Assembly (NCBI GenBank): GCA_034008185.1
Contig: CM067081.1
Location: 81,612,765 to 81,676,764 of the forward strand
Length of the DNA stretch: 64,000 nt
Reading direction: 5' to 3'
Origin: Gorsachius magnificus
Taxonomy: Eukaryota > Chordata > Aves > Pelecaniformes > Ardeidae
Shown: positions 1 through 15,866 of the stretch, piece after piece
How the letters are laid out: each line of letters begins with the position of its first letter
Position numbering within the stretch: the stretch's first letter is position 1
Notes under the pieces: generated by a model
Told to the model about the DNA's origin: nothing
Seen by the model: the letters and a program-made list of their open reading frames with translations, nothing else
The model's database searches: none
Program-made: the position numbers and the translations under genes

Positions 1-1654
<1,654 letters not shown>

Positions 1655-2039
1655 CTACAAAGCAAACCATTATGATCAGCAAAAACTTTTTTTGACATTT
1701 TCCTTTTCCTTTTTCTAATTTAAAAATTGTAATTTCTAAAATGTTGGGTTTGGCACTTTTTTTTTCTCCTTTCTGTGTATAATCTATGTGTTATTTTGTT
1801 TTCCCTGTCTTGGACTTTGTGAAATACCGAAACGAGTTTGAATGTCATGTTTGTAGGAGGTAGGACTTGCAAATAGATACTCATCAGGTATTTCTAACTC
1901 AAGTGAGAAAAGCCTGGTCCTGTGAGTACTGAGTGATGTCGGTTATGGTGGACACCAGTGAGAAGTGAAGGCTCTTCAGGAGATGCTTAACGCATCACAG
2001 TTTCAAGCTGTATGCGGGACGGCAGTGAATACCAACGCA

Positions 2040-2145
2040 TGCAAGAGCACAAGTACTGGGTCAGACAGTCCATCTAGTGCAGTATCCTGCCTCTCACTGC
2101 TGCTACTGCCAGCACCTGCTAGTAAAGCATCTTATGAAGAAGTCG
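2040..2145 (+). repeat. Possible ancient amniote interspersed repeat
   Basis: The stretch contains ACTGGGTCAGACAGTCCATC followed by AGTATCCTGCCTCTC. This resembles an old dispersed amniote repeat whose core, as I remember it, is CTGGGTCAGACC then GTCCATCTAGCCCAGTATCCTG. The copy is decayed and its borders are not clear. I do not assign a family name. It is intronic and does not affect the MID1 exons. Confidence 0.45.
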
Positions 2146-3031
2146 CAACATGTATGATGATTTCCATGAATATTTTTTCATCCTCCAACCATTTGCAGCT
2201 CAGAGTCTTCTTGAACCAAACACAATTTTTACATCATTAGTAATCCTCAGAAAAGTTATCTTCTGTGGATTCATTTAGTCTCTCCTTCAACCCCTGCAAA
2301 CTTTAAGTATACCCACCATCCTACAGCAATGAGCACTACAGCTTAACTCACAGTCAAGTGAACAACTGTCTCCTGCTGCATTTAAAGATCTCAAGTTCTT
2401 TTACTGGAGAGGACAGTGAACTACTGATACCTATCCACAACCTCTGTGCTGCTTGTGCTTTTACAGATCACTGTTTTGTCCGCTAGCAGGACTTCGTTTC
2501 CTCATTGAAGAGTTTTAAGTGATTCAGCTTTTACTTGTATGAACTATGAAAGCCATACCATATCTTCAATCATCCTTGTTTTTCTTCTCCAAAACTATGC
2601 CAGGTCTACCATCTCCTTTTTGATATGGGGAACAGAACTGTTCTAAGTACTCAAGGTGCAAACAAACTATGGAGTCATACTGTGTGACTGTGCAGTCATA
2701 CAGTACAGTATGTACAGTCTGTTCTCTACTTCATATTGATTACTTTCATAATGATTCCTAATGTTTGATTTGCTGAATTTAACACTCGAAAATATTGCTT
2801 ATTATTTTCAGTGTCCATATAGTGGTTCCTGAAAGATTCAAATTACCAAAGATCCAAGCGACATTACCAAGTCATGTGTATTGACCGTCTTTATTATTAC
2901 CACTTTGCCTCAGCAATGAATCAAATAGAAAATAATGCTGTGCTCATGTAATTTTCTACAGTATAAATATATGAGCTGGTGAAACTGTTTTTAATGCAAA
3001 AAACCTTCACAAAGTATATTAGCTTTCTATG

Positions 3032-3147
3032 GAAAATGTTGACTTTTGTCAAAAACCATGAAAACTTAAACCAGAAAAGTTTTGGTTCTCAGCTGAAAAT
3101 GTTTTGTTTCTGGGGGAGACCGATTTTTTCAGTGAAAAGTCAACATT
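3032..3147. repeat. Palindromic unit of about 115 bp, possible MITE relic
   Basis: AATGTTGACTTTT (3035-3047) is matched exactly by its reverse complement AAAAGTCAACATT (3135-3147). A second, inner symmetry is formed by CCAGAAA near 3072 and TTTCTGG near 3109. Nested inverted arms over a short AT-rich unit are typical of non-autonomous DNA transposon relics, but no family or target-site duplication could be confirmed. Confidence 0.4.
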
Positions 3148-6100
3148 CTGCATGACAAGAAAAATGTACTTCCCCACCAGCAGTAGTACGTACATGCTCA
3201 CATGTAAAGAGTCAGGGAAAAAGGCAAAAAGTTCTAATCATATCTAGGATAAGGGAAAATTTAAAGGAGTGATTTCAGAGCTGTGTTTCCATACACACTT
3301 TGATAAGAGGGTAAAGCAACTTTCAGCCCTGAGGAATTGCTCCTAGAGCCACGTCACCTTTTCCACTGGGCTTGTAAGAGCTGGTGGTGAACAACAGGGA
3401 ACAGTTCCAGGTGACAAGTAACTGTATTTCACCCTTTGGTTATTTTTTAGTCCAATGAGCCCCTTGATCTGCCTCAGCCTTCTTTTTTTTCTTCTAACAA
3501 TGTGTTTAAACACGCATTTACCTGTAAGCACATTATAGAGCTCAAGATTAAGCAATTGCTTACATACCTAAATTTGGACCGGGGCCAGTTTTATAAATAA
3601 CCTCCTTATGTGAAATACCTTGTGTCCTCCAGGCAAAGAGGGGACTTGTTTACAAAGGCTTGCTTTCATTAAGGTTTTGGATTATCCTTCTCAACCTTTC
3701 ATAAAACTAAAGTTTGATCGCATATTTTACAGGCTTAATTATTAAGATATCAGGATTATAAAGAGAAAATATATTTGTTTCTGGAACAGATCAGATGGTA
3801 CTGAAAGTGCTGGGGAGATCTGCATGCAGCAGGTGAAGATGTAGATAGTACTTCCACCGTGCAGTTTTAGGTGCCCATTTATCTCCTTACATTAGCTGTT
3901 TGCTCTGCCTAGCTTCCTACCACGGTCCATGAAGAGACACAGACCATGGAGCAGCTCACGCAAAGCCTCTGGCTCCCTCAGGGAGCCTAGAAGGACTAGT
4001 CAATCAAAGCTGTCCCTCCTATTCCCCCTCCGCTCATCATCCCACCGCCCCGGCCGCATCACACCCTCCCATCATGTGCAGCACTTTGGCACGAAACTGC
4101 GAGCTGTTTTCAACCAGCCGCCCAGTGCACCAGTTTTCCCAGCCCTGACTCCAGTTTTTGCTCATTCAGGGGCAATGGTCACATCCAGTGTACATGGGCG
4201 CAACTCATTCTGTGTCGATACTAAGGTCTGCTCTGACTTTGGCACTTTTAATTACAGTAACACTTCACAGGATTTTTGAGTATCTTCCACTCAAAGTGTT
4301 ACTTCTATCGCCACTTACATCACGAATTTGTTTTGTCAGGCAGATATAATTAATCCTTGGGGTAACTGTCATGAAACATAGAGTTACAGGAACGTTAAGT
4401 CAACATTGCTTCATTTAATGCTCTGGTTGGTTTGAATAATAAAGTATTAACTAAATCTGAACTTAAACAACTCTGGACTAAGAAAACCAAAATGCTTGGA
4501 AAAAACCTTTGGATTTCTTACACACTGACTGCAGACTTCTCTTTTTCTTTGAAATCTGAAAAGTGTACTCTTTTATGAAATTCATTTGAAGAAATTTCCA
4601 ACTTTATAGCTTGAACAAGCTTATTGAAAGTGAAAAGAATATTCCAAAATTACTTGATATGTCTGAGCTTTGTATGAAAAAAACCCCATTTAATCTGGGG
4701 GCTTTTCTCAAGTTTAAATAGTCCTTAATCAAATTTTCAGCCTACAAGGCCTCTGATTCAGTAATAACTTTATAATTGAGCACATGCCTAAGTTTAACTG
4801 CACTGTATTAGCTGCGGCCCTAAAGGGACTATTTGTGAGATTAGCATTGAATATTATTTACTTGTATGTTTCTGAGGAGTCATATGTCAGACCAAAGAGC
4901 CACAGGCATGGAGCTGTACAGGTGCTACAGAAATACCAGAATAAGGCTCTGCCGTCTGCTTGAGTCCTTTGATGAACAGCAACCTTGACAATAACTTCCA
5001 GCTGGGACTGGCCAAGGAATGCAAGTACTGTCTGGTGAAAATATTTGAGGTTTTACGTTCTACATTTTTCCACATTAAAAACAAGCCCTCTTTCCAAGGA
5101 GTTCATTAAAAGGGACTGAGAGCTGCATTAGAAAAGTCTGGAGACTGCGTTGCTTACTTTGGTTGTGGGAGGCTCTGAATCATGCAGAGGGCAGCCTTAA
5201 CTCTGGGCTTCCTCCACCCCAGTTGAATATTGACTCCTTAAGATGAGGTGTCTATTGCCTGAGAGTTTATGCTGTACTTGGGAACACCTTTCTGTAGAAA
5301 AGTTCACTGACATCAATACGCTTCAAAACTACTTAAAAATCCACATCCAGAACTACTTTGAACCTCAAGCATTGTGTTTTGTTGGTATGATTTTTGAAAA
5401 ATGTCTCTTCCATGCCACAAAACTTTTAAAACTGACTAGGTGGCCTTGTTACAATTCAGAAAAAATGATGCCATTTTACACTACAAACAAGCAAGCAAGG
5501 ACCGATTCTAGTCCTGCTGCTTTTGGGGGGAATTTATTTCTTTTCCTGTAATATCTGAAGACCTCAGACAGTTTACTGAAAAAAAAAGGAAAAATTTAGG
5601 GTTCTTTCCAGGTTTTCCAGACAGATGGGTAGAGACTGCTGGCCTTTGCCTCAGGGAGTGGGTGTAGAAAAAAAAGAAAAATGGGGGTTCCTCAGATGTC
5701 TGACAGGGAGCTGGAAACAACAAGCCCTCCCGACCCGAAGGGGAGAACAGGCCAGCTGTTCCCATCTCCACAAGCTGAGAACTGCTTTGGAAAGTGTTCT
5801 GCTCTCTGCAGAGGCTTCCTTGGCTTTCATCTGCAGAGACCTGAGTTAAATTGCAGTTTAGGTCATAAGAAAATGAATGTGGTGGTTTCAAAGTCCCCAG
5901 CAGATGTTTGGGAAATCACACAACTACAATATGGCCAGAGGTTCAAGGTTACTGGAGAGCTTCTCTGGTTAATTCAAATGCAAACAGAGTGTCAGAGGGC
6001 TAGATTCATACCCACAAAAACTTCCCTAACTAATGTACTGGAATTGAAGGATTTCTTAGTGTCTCGGCAGAATTTTCCTTGCAGGAGCAAAACTTTCCCT

Positions 6101-9055
6101 CTGGGATTCCTTACAGGTGGGGCAATTTTGCCCACAAGGGGAAATGCAAATAATCTCTAAACGATAAACAAAATAAGACACCCTAAGTTAGAGGTGGCCT
6201 GCTTTTTTAAGACTACACTGTCTGGGATAAATTAATCAAAGACAGAGTAATTTTTATTCTCTAGTCCTCCACTAGTTATGCAAAAAGAAATAAAACAGGT
6301 TGTAGAAAGACTCTGATCTTTGGAACATGAGGTATGAATTTGAGTTTCAGCTTTACTATTTAAAAATCGTCTCAATGCCTCAAAAATAATTTCTTTGCAG
6401 TTGTGGCCTTCCAGGTAACGAAGAGGTACCAGCTTTTCTTTATGGATTTGAGTTGATAGTTATAGAATTACTATATACTCACAAATAAACAAAAACATCA
6501 GAAAAGCAAATTGTAATGATTCCACTTCTGTAACATCATTGCTACATATTTCAGTCTAGATTTTGAGCCTGAATTCCTCCTTACACCAAACTCAGAAACT
6601 GAGGAAAAAAAAAAAATCTAAAATGATGACATATAATGGCTGGTACCTGTTTACTTTAGGAAAACTTTCTTCATTGTCCTGTAGATATGGAACACATTTT
6701 CTGGGATTAGAGTCTCTAGATGAATTAAAGGACTACAGTCATCTAAAGAGAGAGGCCTATTTATTTTTTATTTACTCCATGTTGTAAAGAGAATAACTTT
6801 TCTTCATAGTGTCACAATACTTTGAGGTCATATCTTAACACCATCTGTGTTTCATTTCTTTATTTAATGGAAATACAAAGGATAATGAATAATTTGCATT
6901 TATGAAAAAATTTCTTCCTTTTCTTTTTCTGGATGGCTGGACTGAATGAGAGTCATGGATTCAAACTTCTTTCATTTCATATTCCTGTTTGGTATTACGG
7001 GTTATTCAATTTAGTCTTCTGTAGAGCAAAAGCATTTCTTGGAATAAAGCTTTTTCAGACTTTATCTAGTCTAAGCATAAACCCGATTTTATCTATTATG
7101 ACAAACGGTGCCTTTGGAATTACGTGATATTAATCAGCTTGCCATCTGAATGGATCATCTGCATCTCCTTTATTCTGAATTGGTGCAAGAGAAAGGAATG
7201 ATCATCTCCCATTTCAAGTGTGCCAGAGGTTTTGTTTTTGTTTGCATTCCACACCTATCTCTAACCAGGAAACCTGTGTTTAGAGGCAGTCTCACAGCAG
7301 GTTAAACAAAGGTCAGGGCAAAAATACAGCAACTTACTCTGGCTACCTAGGAATTTTGTGAATGAAGAATCAATTAGGCCAGGATAGCTAAACCACTTTG
7401 GGTCAGGCTGATAAGACTATCTGCCCCAATCTTGACTAAAAGTAAACCTTTTTAGAAGTCAGAAATACTCATGTTACTTATTAAAATATTATTGTAAATT
7501 TTTTTTCCCCACTGTGCTTTGAAGCACATTGTTGGGAAACTAACCAACAAGAGACACTAGTCCTCTAGTGACATTTACAGTCTAATCACAAAACAAACCA
7601 AAACCAAACCAGAAGTTTAATGGAAAGCAAATAAATTGTTTTTATAAGTTTTTCATCAAAAACCATTAAAAAAATCTTAAACTCAGATGATCTGGAAACT
7701 TCTTATAAAGAGCTACTCCAGATACGCTCATGCTGACAGCTGTAAAGCCCATCGACTAGGCTTGCTTCAATGAACCAAGTCTTTTTTTTTATAAAACACA
7801 AATGCAGCATCATGTTGAAACTATAGCTGACATTTCTCAGGCTAGGAAAGCACACTGGAGACAAAACATTTATAGAGAGACAAACCGCAGTTTCACAACT
7901 GGGTTAAACTGCTGCAGGATCATACCGCCGAAAAGAAAAAAGATATTCCTGTTTTCCTTCCATCTGCAGAAGCCGGTGCAGCCCCCTGGGGAACTGGCTG
8001 GGCTGAGCTCACCTGGCTGCTGTGGATGTTGCACAAAGACATGGGCAGCAGGTAAAGAAACGCAACCGGGAGGGCAGAAGCAGAGGTGGGGAGACTTTTG
8101 GCAGCAAAGAGGCTTAAGGTCAGATTAAGCTGTTTGTGCAACTAAGCCCTAAGAGGGATGTGGGTTTTTAAGATGCAGTAAAAGGGTCATATTACTAATT
8201 TATTTGCAGTCATTATTTTTCTCCTTTATGTTAGTCCTTTCTTTGAACTAAATAATGCAAATATTTTTTGAATTGAACTATATTTACTTATTTATTGTTT
8301 TTGTTTTGTTTTTCCTGCTGACATTAAGCCTTTGTTTCAAGTTGAGCAAAATATTCCACTTGGTGTGTTTCATTTAGGGTAGAAAACCAAAACCAATTAA
8401 ATAATCACTGAAGTTCAGAGAACTGCCTGTCCTTTGATAAAGATGAAGCAAGTGCCCTGGTAACCACTAGCTCAGTACTTAAAACTCTCATCCAGGGTCC
8501 AGGGTCTTCAGCCTAGTGTTTAACACACGCGCTAGAGGACCAGTGTCTTTGCTTTCCTGGCTCCTCCTGTTCAGCTACTTATGTTAGGCAGAAAAAGGAG
8601 AAACTCAGGAGGATTTTGTTCCCATGAAGGTAAGTGTCTCAAAGACAGAAGGTCCCAAAAAGTAACAACATTTAATCTGACAAGTTCTATTCTCTGGTGG
8701 CAGGCACAAAGTATTACCTGCTGCATTAGTTAGCCAGTGATTAACAGTGAACTAAACCCATTTTTAGTCTAAGGCCAAATTTTTTGCAGGAATATCAGTC
8801 TAACAAGACTGTGAACCCATACAAGAGTAGGGATGTGAGACCGAGGGACAGATGGAGTCAAGGGGAACTGGCCGCCGGAGCAGGTGATGGCAAGCGCTGC
8901 TGTTAGTTTATCCACGATACGTGTGATCTCTGTCATAATTATGCCTCCAATATCCAGAAGTTACAAAGCAGTTGTGGGTGCCTTAACATATTCCAGCACA
9001 TGCCTAATCTGTACATAAAATGTATGCATAAGTGCTGCAGTTCTATACATACATG
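3148..9055. other. Intronic stretch, no gene; two GC-richer patches
   Basis: No exon, RNA gene or known repeat is recognised. The composition is AT-rich except around 3920-4200, where a run of CCC/CCG-rich sequence includes several CpGs, and around 7960-8110. Frames of 100-160 codons on either strand (for example 5681-6160 plus and 5508-5891 minus) overlap one another, lack domain motifs, and look like chance openings. Confidence 0.6.
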
Positions 9056-9104
9056 GGACCAATTATACATTTAATATAGGACCAATATTTTATATAGGAC
9101 CAAT
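9056..9104. repeat. Degenerate short tandem repeat (GGACCAAT units)
   Basis: The word GGACCAAT occurs at 9056, 9079 and 9097 within AT-rich spacers that also resemble one another (TTATACATTT, ATTTTATATA, TACACATTT). This is a small degenerate local duplication with spacings of 23 and 18 bp. Confidence 0.5.
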
Positions 9105-12100
9105 TACACATTTGTGAAAACATTTATGTAATTTTTTAGGCAAATAATATTTGACTACTATGCTAGGACTTACTGGGCATGCAACTTAGAACATCCTTGA
9201 ATAAATATTCCATATTGCCATATGCCATGCACCATGTTCTGTTAGTTTTTATTTCTGAAGTCACTCTTTCCTCTAATGCTATGTAAAATTAAGACTCTGA
9301 CTAAAGCTTACCTGAGATTTTCACTGAATGAAATCAACTTACAAGAGTGGAATTAAACGTAGAACTAAAGTAATTAGAAATCAAAAGTAGATCATGCCAT
9401 AAATTTCATCTGAACACTGTTAATAGAGAAAGTACTCTGGTACCCTCTTTCAGAAGAAACTGTCTTAGGACACTAATGCTGCAAACTTCCTTAGGGTTTT
9501 ATGCACATCATGAAGTTTGCTAATTAGTTTCTTATTGAGAGGAAACTGGATTTCCTTCAAGTCATATTTTCCTGTCTATTTCACAAATCAAAAAGTGTTA
9601 GGTACTTCTAGCAGTTAAATATAGCAAACACATTTAGCTGCTGAACAAATATCTTAGCAAAACCAGAAGACACTAGGGCAGAGGAAAAAGCAGCTTTCAG
9701 TGGAGCTGCTTTCCAAGTTATCTGCCCACAGTGATGGTAAACACTTATTTAACTCCTTTCCCCTTTTTTACTATCTAAACCCCCCCATCAAAGTAGATTC
9801 CTAATTCCAAACTACTAGCGGTCAGCTTTGTATGACTATGAAGGCCATTTGCTGCAGCTCAGATACCAGGATTTACATATAGGCTTTCCACCTAAATTTT
9901 CCTAATGAGAACTTTTCAGTTTACTTGGGTTTTGATTGACATGGTCCCAAATCTGAAGAAGGAGCGAGTACCATGAAACTTAGTGAAAACAGAGTACCCG
10001 CTGGTTTTTATTGTCACAGACAAAGCCTCTTTATTGTTAGAGTGTCCTTGGGGAATCACGCTGACAGCCAAGTTTTGATTTTGCTGTCCCTCAAGTAACA
10101 GAAATGCTACGTGTATTTAATCTAAAAATCAATGGAGACATTTTGTCGCAAAATTTGAAAAAGCTCTCTTGTAGCTGAAGTCTTACCAGAGATTTCAATT
10201 TTCATTATTTATAATTTTCCCATTTGGCTTATTTCTTTTTTGATCAGGCACACAGAAAAAGGCAACAGCAGGATTTTCCAGGTGCTGCCATCTTCTCTTC
10301 ATCACTTTTGCACTACTGTTGTTATACTGATTTAAAATGGGTCTGATACGTGTCAGTGCTCAGTATCTGTGCTGGTGCAATGAAGGGTCTTTCAATACAC
10401 TACTTTGGTTTTTTTTCAGGTGATTATATAACACGGCTCTAAAAAACACTCTTTGACACACACAAAAACAAATTTTGACTGGGAACTTTACGCTGAGTTT
10501 TAGCCTGCAGCAGATCTTTAGAAGTGAGCTAGAAACAGAGTATTTCCATTACAAACAGAAAGCAAAGGATGCAGCAGTTTGAGGGTTACACGGTCAGAGA
10601 AAAAAGCCTTCCCTTCTTTATGCAGCCCAAAATGATTTTGCAGCAGTGTCCAGAATTTGCTTCCTATGACATTTGGTGAATTGAAAACAAAACAAACAAA
10701 CAGAAAGACTGAGATACAGATGTTATAAAACTGTCTACGAGCAAAACCTATTTCCTTTCCCCTCCCCCCTAGATAATTGCTCCAATTTTTCCTCCAGCTG
10801 AGTTCAGATTATGTTTCTGCATAACAGATGAGAGAAGCTTCATGGTATTGACTATAGAACAGACATTTAATCATATATTTCCTAGAAGAGATGAGAAAAA
10901 AGTCCAGAAACAACACTCAAATTGCTTAGAAAAAAGTAACTGGCAAAATAGGCTCACACTCAAATTTGTGCCTTATGCCAGTTAATGTCATGATAAAAGA
11001 TGTTTGCAGAAGCCTCACACATTCATAGAAGCAATGTGCCTCGGAAACTCTGACAAAGAAGCAAATCTGCTGTGACATAGCACTTTGCCAGCCAGAGAAA
11101 CCCGTGACACTAAAACCAAGGGGAGAACCTAAGCGCTTACAGCATTGAATCCTTCCCTGATTCAACTGGGAGGTGGCTAAATCCAGAGCTGCACCCAGCT
11201 GGCAAAGCCATGGGCCAGCACCCACCAGGATTCTTCCCCCTTACCCATCACCCACCAGGGGAGGGTAGCAGGGCCGCAGGGTGCAGGGTGCAGGTAGGGG
11301 AGATATGCCAAAGGCCACCCCTTGGGGTGACGCCCCTTCCAGCACACGGTGGGGAGGCAGGGAGACCTGGAGGTGGGTTGGTACGGCCATGGGAATGCTA
11401 TCACCCAGGGATTAACCTATATTACTATGTCCTAGGCCTGTCAATCCCAATTTTACAACCGTGTTTTTGGAGGATTTGTCCCGGGCTTCTACAGAAATTT
11501 TCAGATATTCACACGAGCAATTTGCATAGCACATTACGAGGGAATTACTGCAGCCTTGCTTCACGCAGTGGGACTGGATCCAGCTAGAGCCTCTTCTCTC
11601 TCAGCTGAGGTAGAGGGCTTGTACCTACACTGTTAATTTATGCCAAAGCATAAAGATTTACATTACGTGCTTTCCCCCTCAAACATCTTCCCCTTATAAC
11701 AGGCCCAGAACTAAGTAGCTGCTTTCCTGACATGCATGGATGTTTTTATGGACTTTTATCAGCCACATATGGATATAGCCACATGCTAGAGGGCGCTCTC
11801 ATTAGGTGAATGTCCACAGAATTTAAAGATAAAGTTGCCCAGAATGGTTTATAATGCTTTTAAAAAAGTTTTCTACAGATGTGGGAATGCCATGAACTAG
11901 GACTACAAATGAACATATTTCAGATCAGTAGCCATTTCTATTCCATTTTCTCAGTTTGTGGAGAAAAATATATTTTATCCTATGAATCAGTTTATCATTT
12001 GTCACAGCCAAGCCCGTTGTCCCTGGGGAGGCAGCCACGGCTGCCTTCCCTGAAGAGAGTGAGGAGCAGAGCCCAATCACCAGGGCCAACTGAGCCCCGA

Positions 12101-15100
12101 GCAAGGGGGTGCTCTGCAGAAAGCAGCCTGGCCAAAGGCGTGAGGTTGTAGACCTGCCATCATCTCCAAGGAAGGAAAACAAAACTTTCTGGATTAACAG
12201 CCTTCAGATTTTCTGCAAAAACAAGAAATGACAGATGGGAAGGGAAGACAGGAAGGGAGAGCGGAAAGATGGAAAAATGAGCGTAAACAAAATACATGTT
12301 AGGGATGTGTCTGAAAGACGAGTAAAACCAATGTACCAGGGTTTTCCTAATGAAACAGAAAGATTTGGGACAGAAAGGAGTTATAATCTCAAGCATTCAC
12401 TTTTCAGGGTGCGGTTCCCATTGAGAAAATGGGAATTTAAAAATCAAGCTTTACCATTAACGAAATATTATCACAGACTATATACTCCCATATTATGCAT
12501 GAAAACAGTCAGCCAGATACTATAAAATGCTTAATAACATCCCTGCTGTACTTAAAGCAGTAAAGAATGCAAGTTTGGCTTGATCTATTCACCGAAGTTT
12601 TTCCACTGGTATGCCTAGAAACACCCCCAGGAATGCAAGACTGGAAGTGGACTTCTTGAGCCTCCCAAGATCAGGTCCCCCATCAGGATAAATCTTGTCA
12701 TAAATTGGTAAACTCATCCTAAAAATAGGCAAGATTTATGCCTCTGTTGCTGTGATGAAAGGCAGCCCCAGATACGCCCTCCCCAGTGGCTGGAGGGTGT
12801 CCACCTTCCAGATAACGAATGTCCCTGATCAGTCCTTGCCTGTTCATGTGAGCAAAAAGCAAAACTAACTCTTTTTCAGAAGGGAATAAACATCTGTTTT
12901 AAAATACAGAGAGACTGGGATTTGGCCTTTGGTATTGATAAAGTTTCAATTGCCCGATGCAAAGGATGTATGGGTAGATAATCTGCAGTGAAGCTGGTGG
13001 CTGGGAAGGCATTAACAGCTCACTTGGTTGATGAGAAACAGTGACTCTGCGACAACATTTGGTTTGGCTGGCAAGGATTCATTTGTTCGAAAGATGCAGA
13101 GCCTGTTTGTTGCTCATTTTCGGAAACATCAGCTTCTGCTCCGTATCAAAGCCAAAAAAGAGATTCCTTTTTCATCTTTTTATGTAATACTGTTTTTTTT
13201 TTGTTTCTGACAGGAAAAAGGCTTTAAAAAATATTAGTGTGTATTTCTACAAATAAATGTTAATTAGCATAACTTTTTTTAAAGTTTAGATACCCCTCAG
13301 TAAAAATTTGGTAACTTAACACAAGGAATAATAATTCCCTTTCCTTCCTTGTTTTTCAAAGTTCAGATGATGTGTGAAACAAAACCCTCTTTTCTTTTTT
13401 TTTTTTCCAACTGGTTTTAACCTCCTCAAAATTTAAATCAACGTTAAAATAACATTATTATAATTATTTAAAATTAGGTAAGGAAAATCTAGGTATATTA
13501 CAGCAGTTTTTACAGTGCACCACCTGTATTTTTACATGCCTACAAACTGTTTGCAATGTTTTCTATATCCTCATCAATATATTGTATCAAAAAAAATGAA
13601 AAAGAAAACATTACCTATAAAGTTAACTACTTGTTGGGTTTCAGCCTTTCAGTGAGTTCATATGGCAATACTAATAGAGTCATTGGAAACCTCAGCTTTT
13701 ATTTTCCTAATATTTTGTAATTTTAAATTTGTAACTTTAATGTTACAACAAATATAATGTTTGCTTCATTTGGGTTTCTGTCTTAGGGTGAATTTCTGTC
13801 ATGAAGAAGTGCAAAGAAAGAGAGCATACTGACTTTTTAAAAGATCTATCTATGCCTCAGCTTCTCTAACGCTGGAAATATTCACATCATATCTGAAGTT
13901 TTCACAGAGTCCTGAGAAACAGAGATAGCTTTAAAGTTTCCTTCCACATCCCCACTTGCCCGATTTCCAGCACGGCCTAGGTCCAGGGTTTTGACTGAAG
14001 CTCATCTCTTAATATTTAGCTAATTTAAATGCTAATTAGACTAATTTGATGAATAAAACGTGGTAGGAATTCATTAACAACTTTACTGCTATTGCTTTAT
14101 GTCTACAGAGAAATTTTCTAAAACAGGACTCCAGGGACAGTAGCGCATCTGTTACCAGTTGAACAAGTTGGATTTTTTGTAATACTAAACCTTAGAGTTG
14201 GTAATATACTGCAGAATCGCGGAACGATTTTAAATTTTCCAGATCTAGCCTGTCTTGGACATAGGCCACTAATGACGAAGAGGTCTTATGCTGTCCTGGG
14301 CCCATTTGTTTCATGGGTTTTGCTCCAAGTTTTATATACGGTGGAAGAAAACGTGCCCTTTCGCTGTCTCTCATTACAGCTGATACTGCAGTTGTTCTGC
14401 CTGATATTATTGCTGCTATAAAGAACTCAAACTGTTCCCCTCCAGTCTGGTACTGTGGACAGACCTTCGTGGTTTTGTTTTGCCCCATGAAGTCAGTGAG
14501 GCAGAGGTGGAGCAGACAGAACAATGGATGAGATGATCTCTTTGGAAGAACAGTCTTGGGGAGGTTTGTTTTGTTTTGGGGTTCGGGATTTTTTTTTATT
14601 TGCTTTGATTTTTTTGGGGTGGGGGGTTTTTACTTTCTTTTTTACTGCAGCATGTGCCATTGCCACTGTCAACAAGGTACTTAAGCAGCTGCCTAATTTC
14701 CAAGATGTGCCTTTGAATCTATTCACAAGCAAAAGTTGCTTTCAGGCTTAATTAGGTCACTGAATTTTAGTCTGAAAAAGACAGAAAAGAAGAAGCTCTA
14801 TGAAGAACTTCCAACAGGACTTTATAAGGAAGAAAAAGAGGCTTCTCTAAAAACCAAGTGCCCTTCTGCAGATCTAGCAGGGGGCTGTGTTACAGCAGTT
14901 TATGTCACAGCTGACTTTCTCTTAAATTACACCTGTGTTTCAGAAGCTCTGGGTTAAGGCTACCTTCCTCTCTCAGATTCCCCAGGGCTATTCCCCAGGT
15001 AGTGGTGAAGAAACCTGGCTTCCTTTCACATGTATGGACAACCATACCCAATGTGGAATACCTTTTCTACACAATACTATTATTATTTAATGCTGCCTGT

Positions 15101-15826
15101 CTGCTAGGAACATGCAGTGTGCCCTTCTTGGAATAAACGAGGCTGCTGCAGGAACTGTGATGCAGTCAGAAGTGAAACACTCCGATGCAGAAGCCTGGCA
15201 ACAGCGTTGTAATGCAAACAAAAACCCAACCATTTTTCACAGGGAAAATAAGTTTTCCCTGCTAATCTGACTAGTAATTGGCTGTTCAACTGAAAATACC
15301 TTTTCTCTGTGATCGAGGTCTAAAGCTTGTTCCACTCTAAATCAGCAGTATTTATGTTGTGCCAGCTCCTCTGATTCCTACCCCATTAACTTTCCCCTGC
15401 CATCTTAAATTGAATTTAGAACTTATGAAAACTGACAGCACTGCAAATGATGAACTTGGTGTCTCTCAGTGAATCCAGTATATCTGTCAACAAGCACATG
15501 CACCTCACGATGTTGAGCCTTTCCCAGTCTTCCAGTGTTTTTCAACCACAATTTACCTGGAGGAGGGGTAAAATCTTTTGTATCTGGTGTGTCACCTGGG
15601 CACTCATGGCTGAGACTGACAACGAGGAAAGCACTGGTGATAAAGTTTTGATGCCATGGGGATGTTTGTATAATATTTCTTGTCAGAAAGCATAAACTCA
15701 TTTTGCAAGTCATTTGCAAGTTTTTTGTGATATGGAAGCTTTTTGTTCATGGTGGTTTTGGCTTTTTTGACCTGAATGTACTATAAGGAACTGAAAAGGT
15801 CCTATACAATGGCAAAAGGTAAAATG
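9105..15826. other. Intronic stretch, no gene; GC-richer patches and homeobox-like AT cluster
   Basis: No coding exon or recognisable repeat is present. GC-richer patches occur at about 11210-11400, with the short duplication GGGTGCAGGGTGCAGG, and at about 12005-12150. A TAAT-rich cluster lies at 14010-14100. A T/G-only tract with two long G runs lies at about 14563-14640, and there are long T runs near 13190 and 13390. Confidence 0.55.
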
Positions 15827-15866
15827 AAAAAAAAAAAAAAAAAAAAAAGAGTCCATTTTGGACTCT
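15827..15866. repeat. A22 tract followed by an 8-bp stem hairpin
   Basis: An uninterrupted run of 22 A residues (15827-15848) runs into AGAGTCCA, a TTT loop and TGGACTCT (15848-15866), a perfect 8-bp inverted repeat. The A run alone could be a retroposon tail, but no retroposed body is recognised upstream. Confidence 0.7.

Noticed and set aside
5681..6160. 159-codon plus-strand frame
   Set aside because: No motif, not on the MID1 strand, and it overlaps long frames in other phases. A chance opening is likely.
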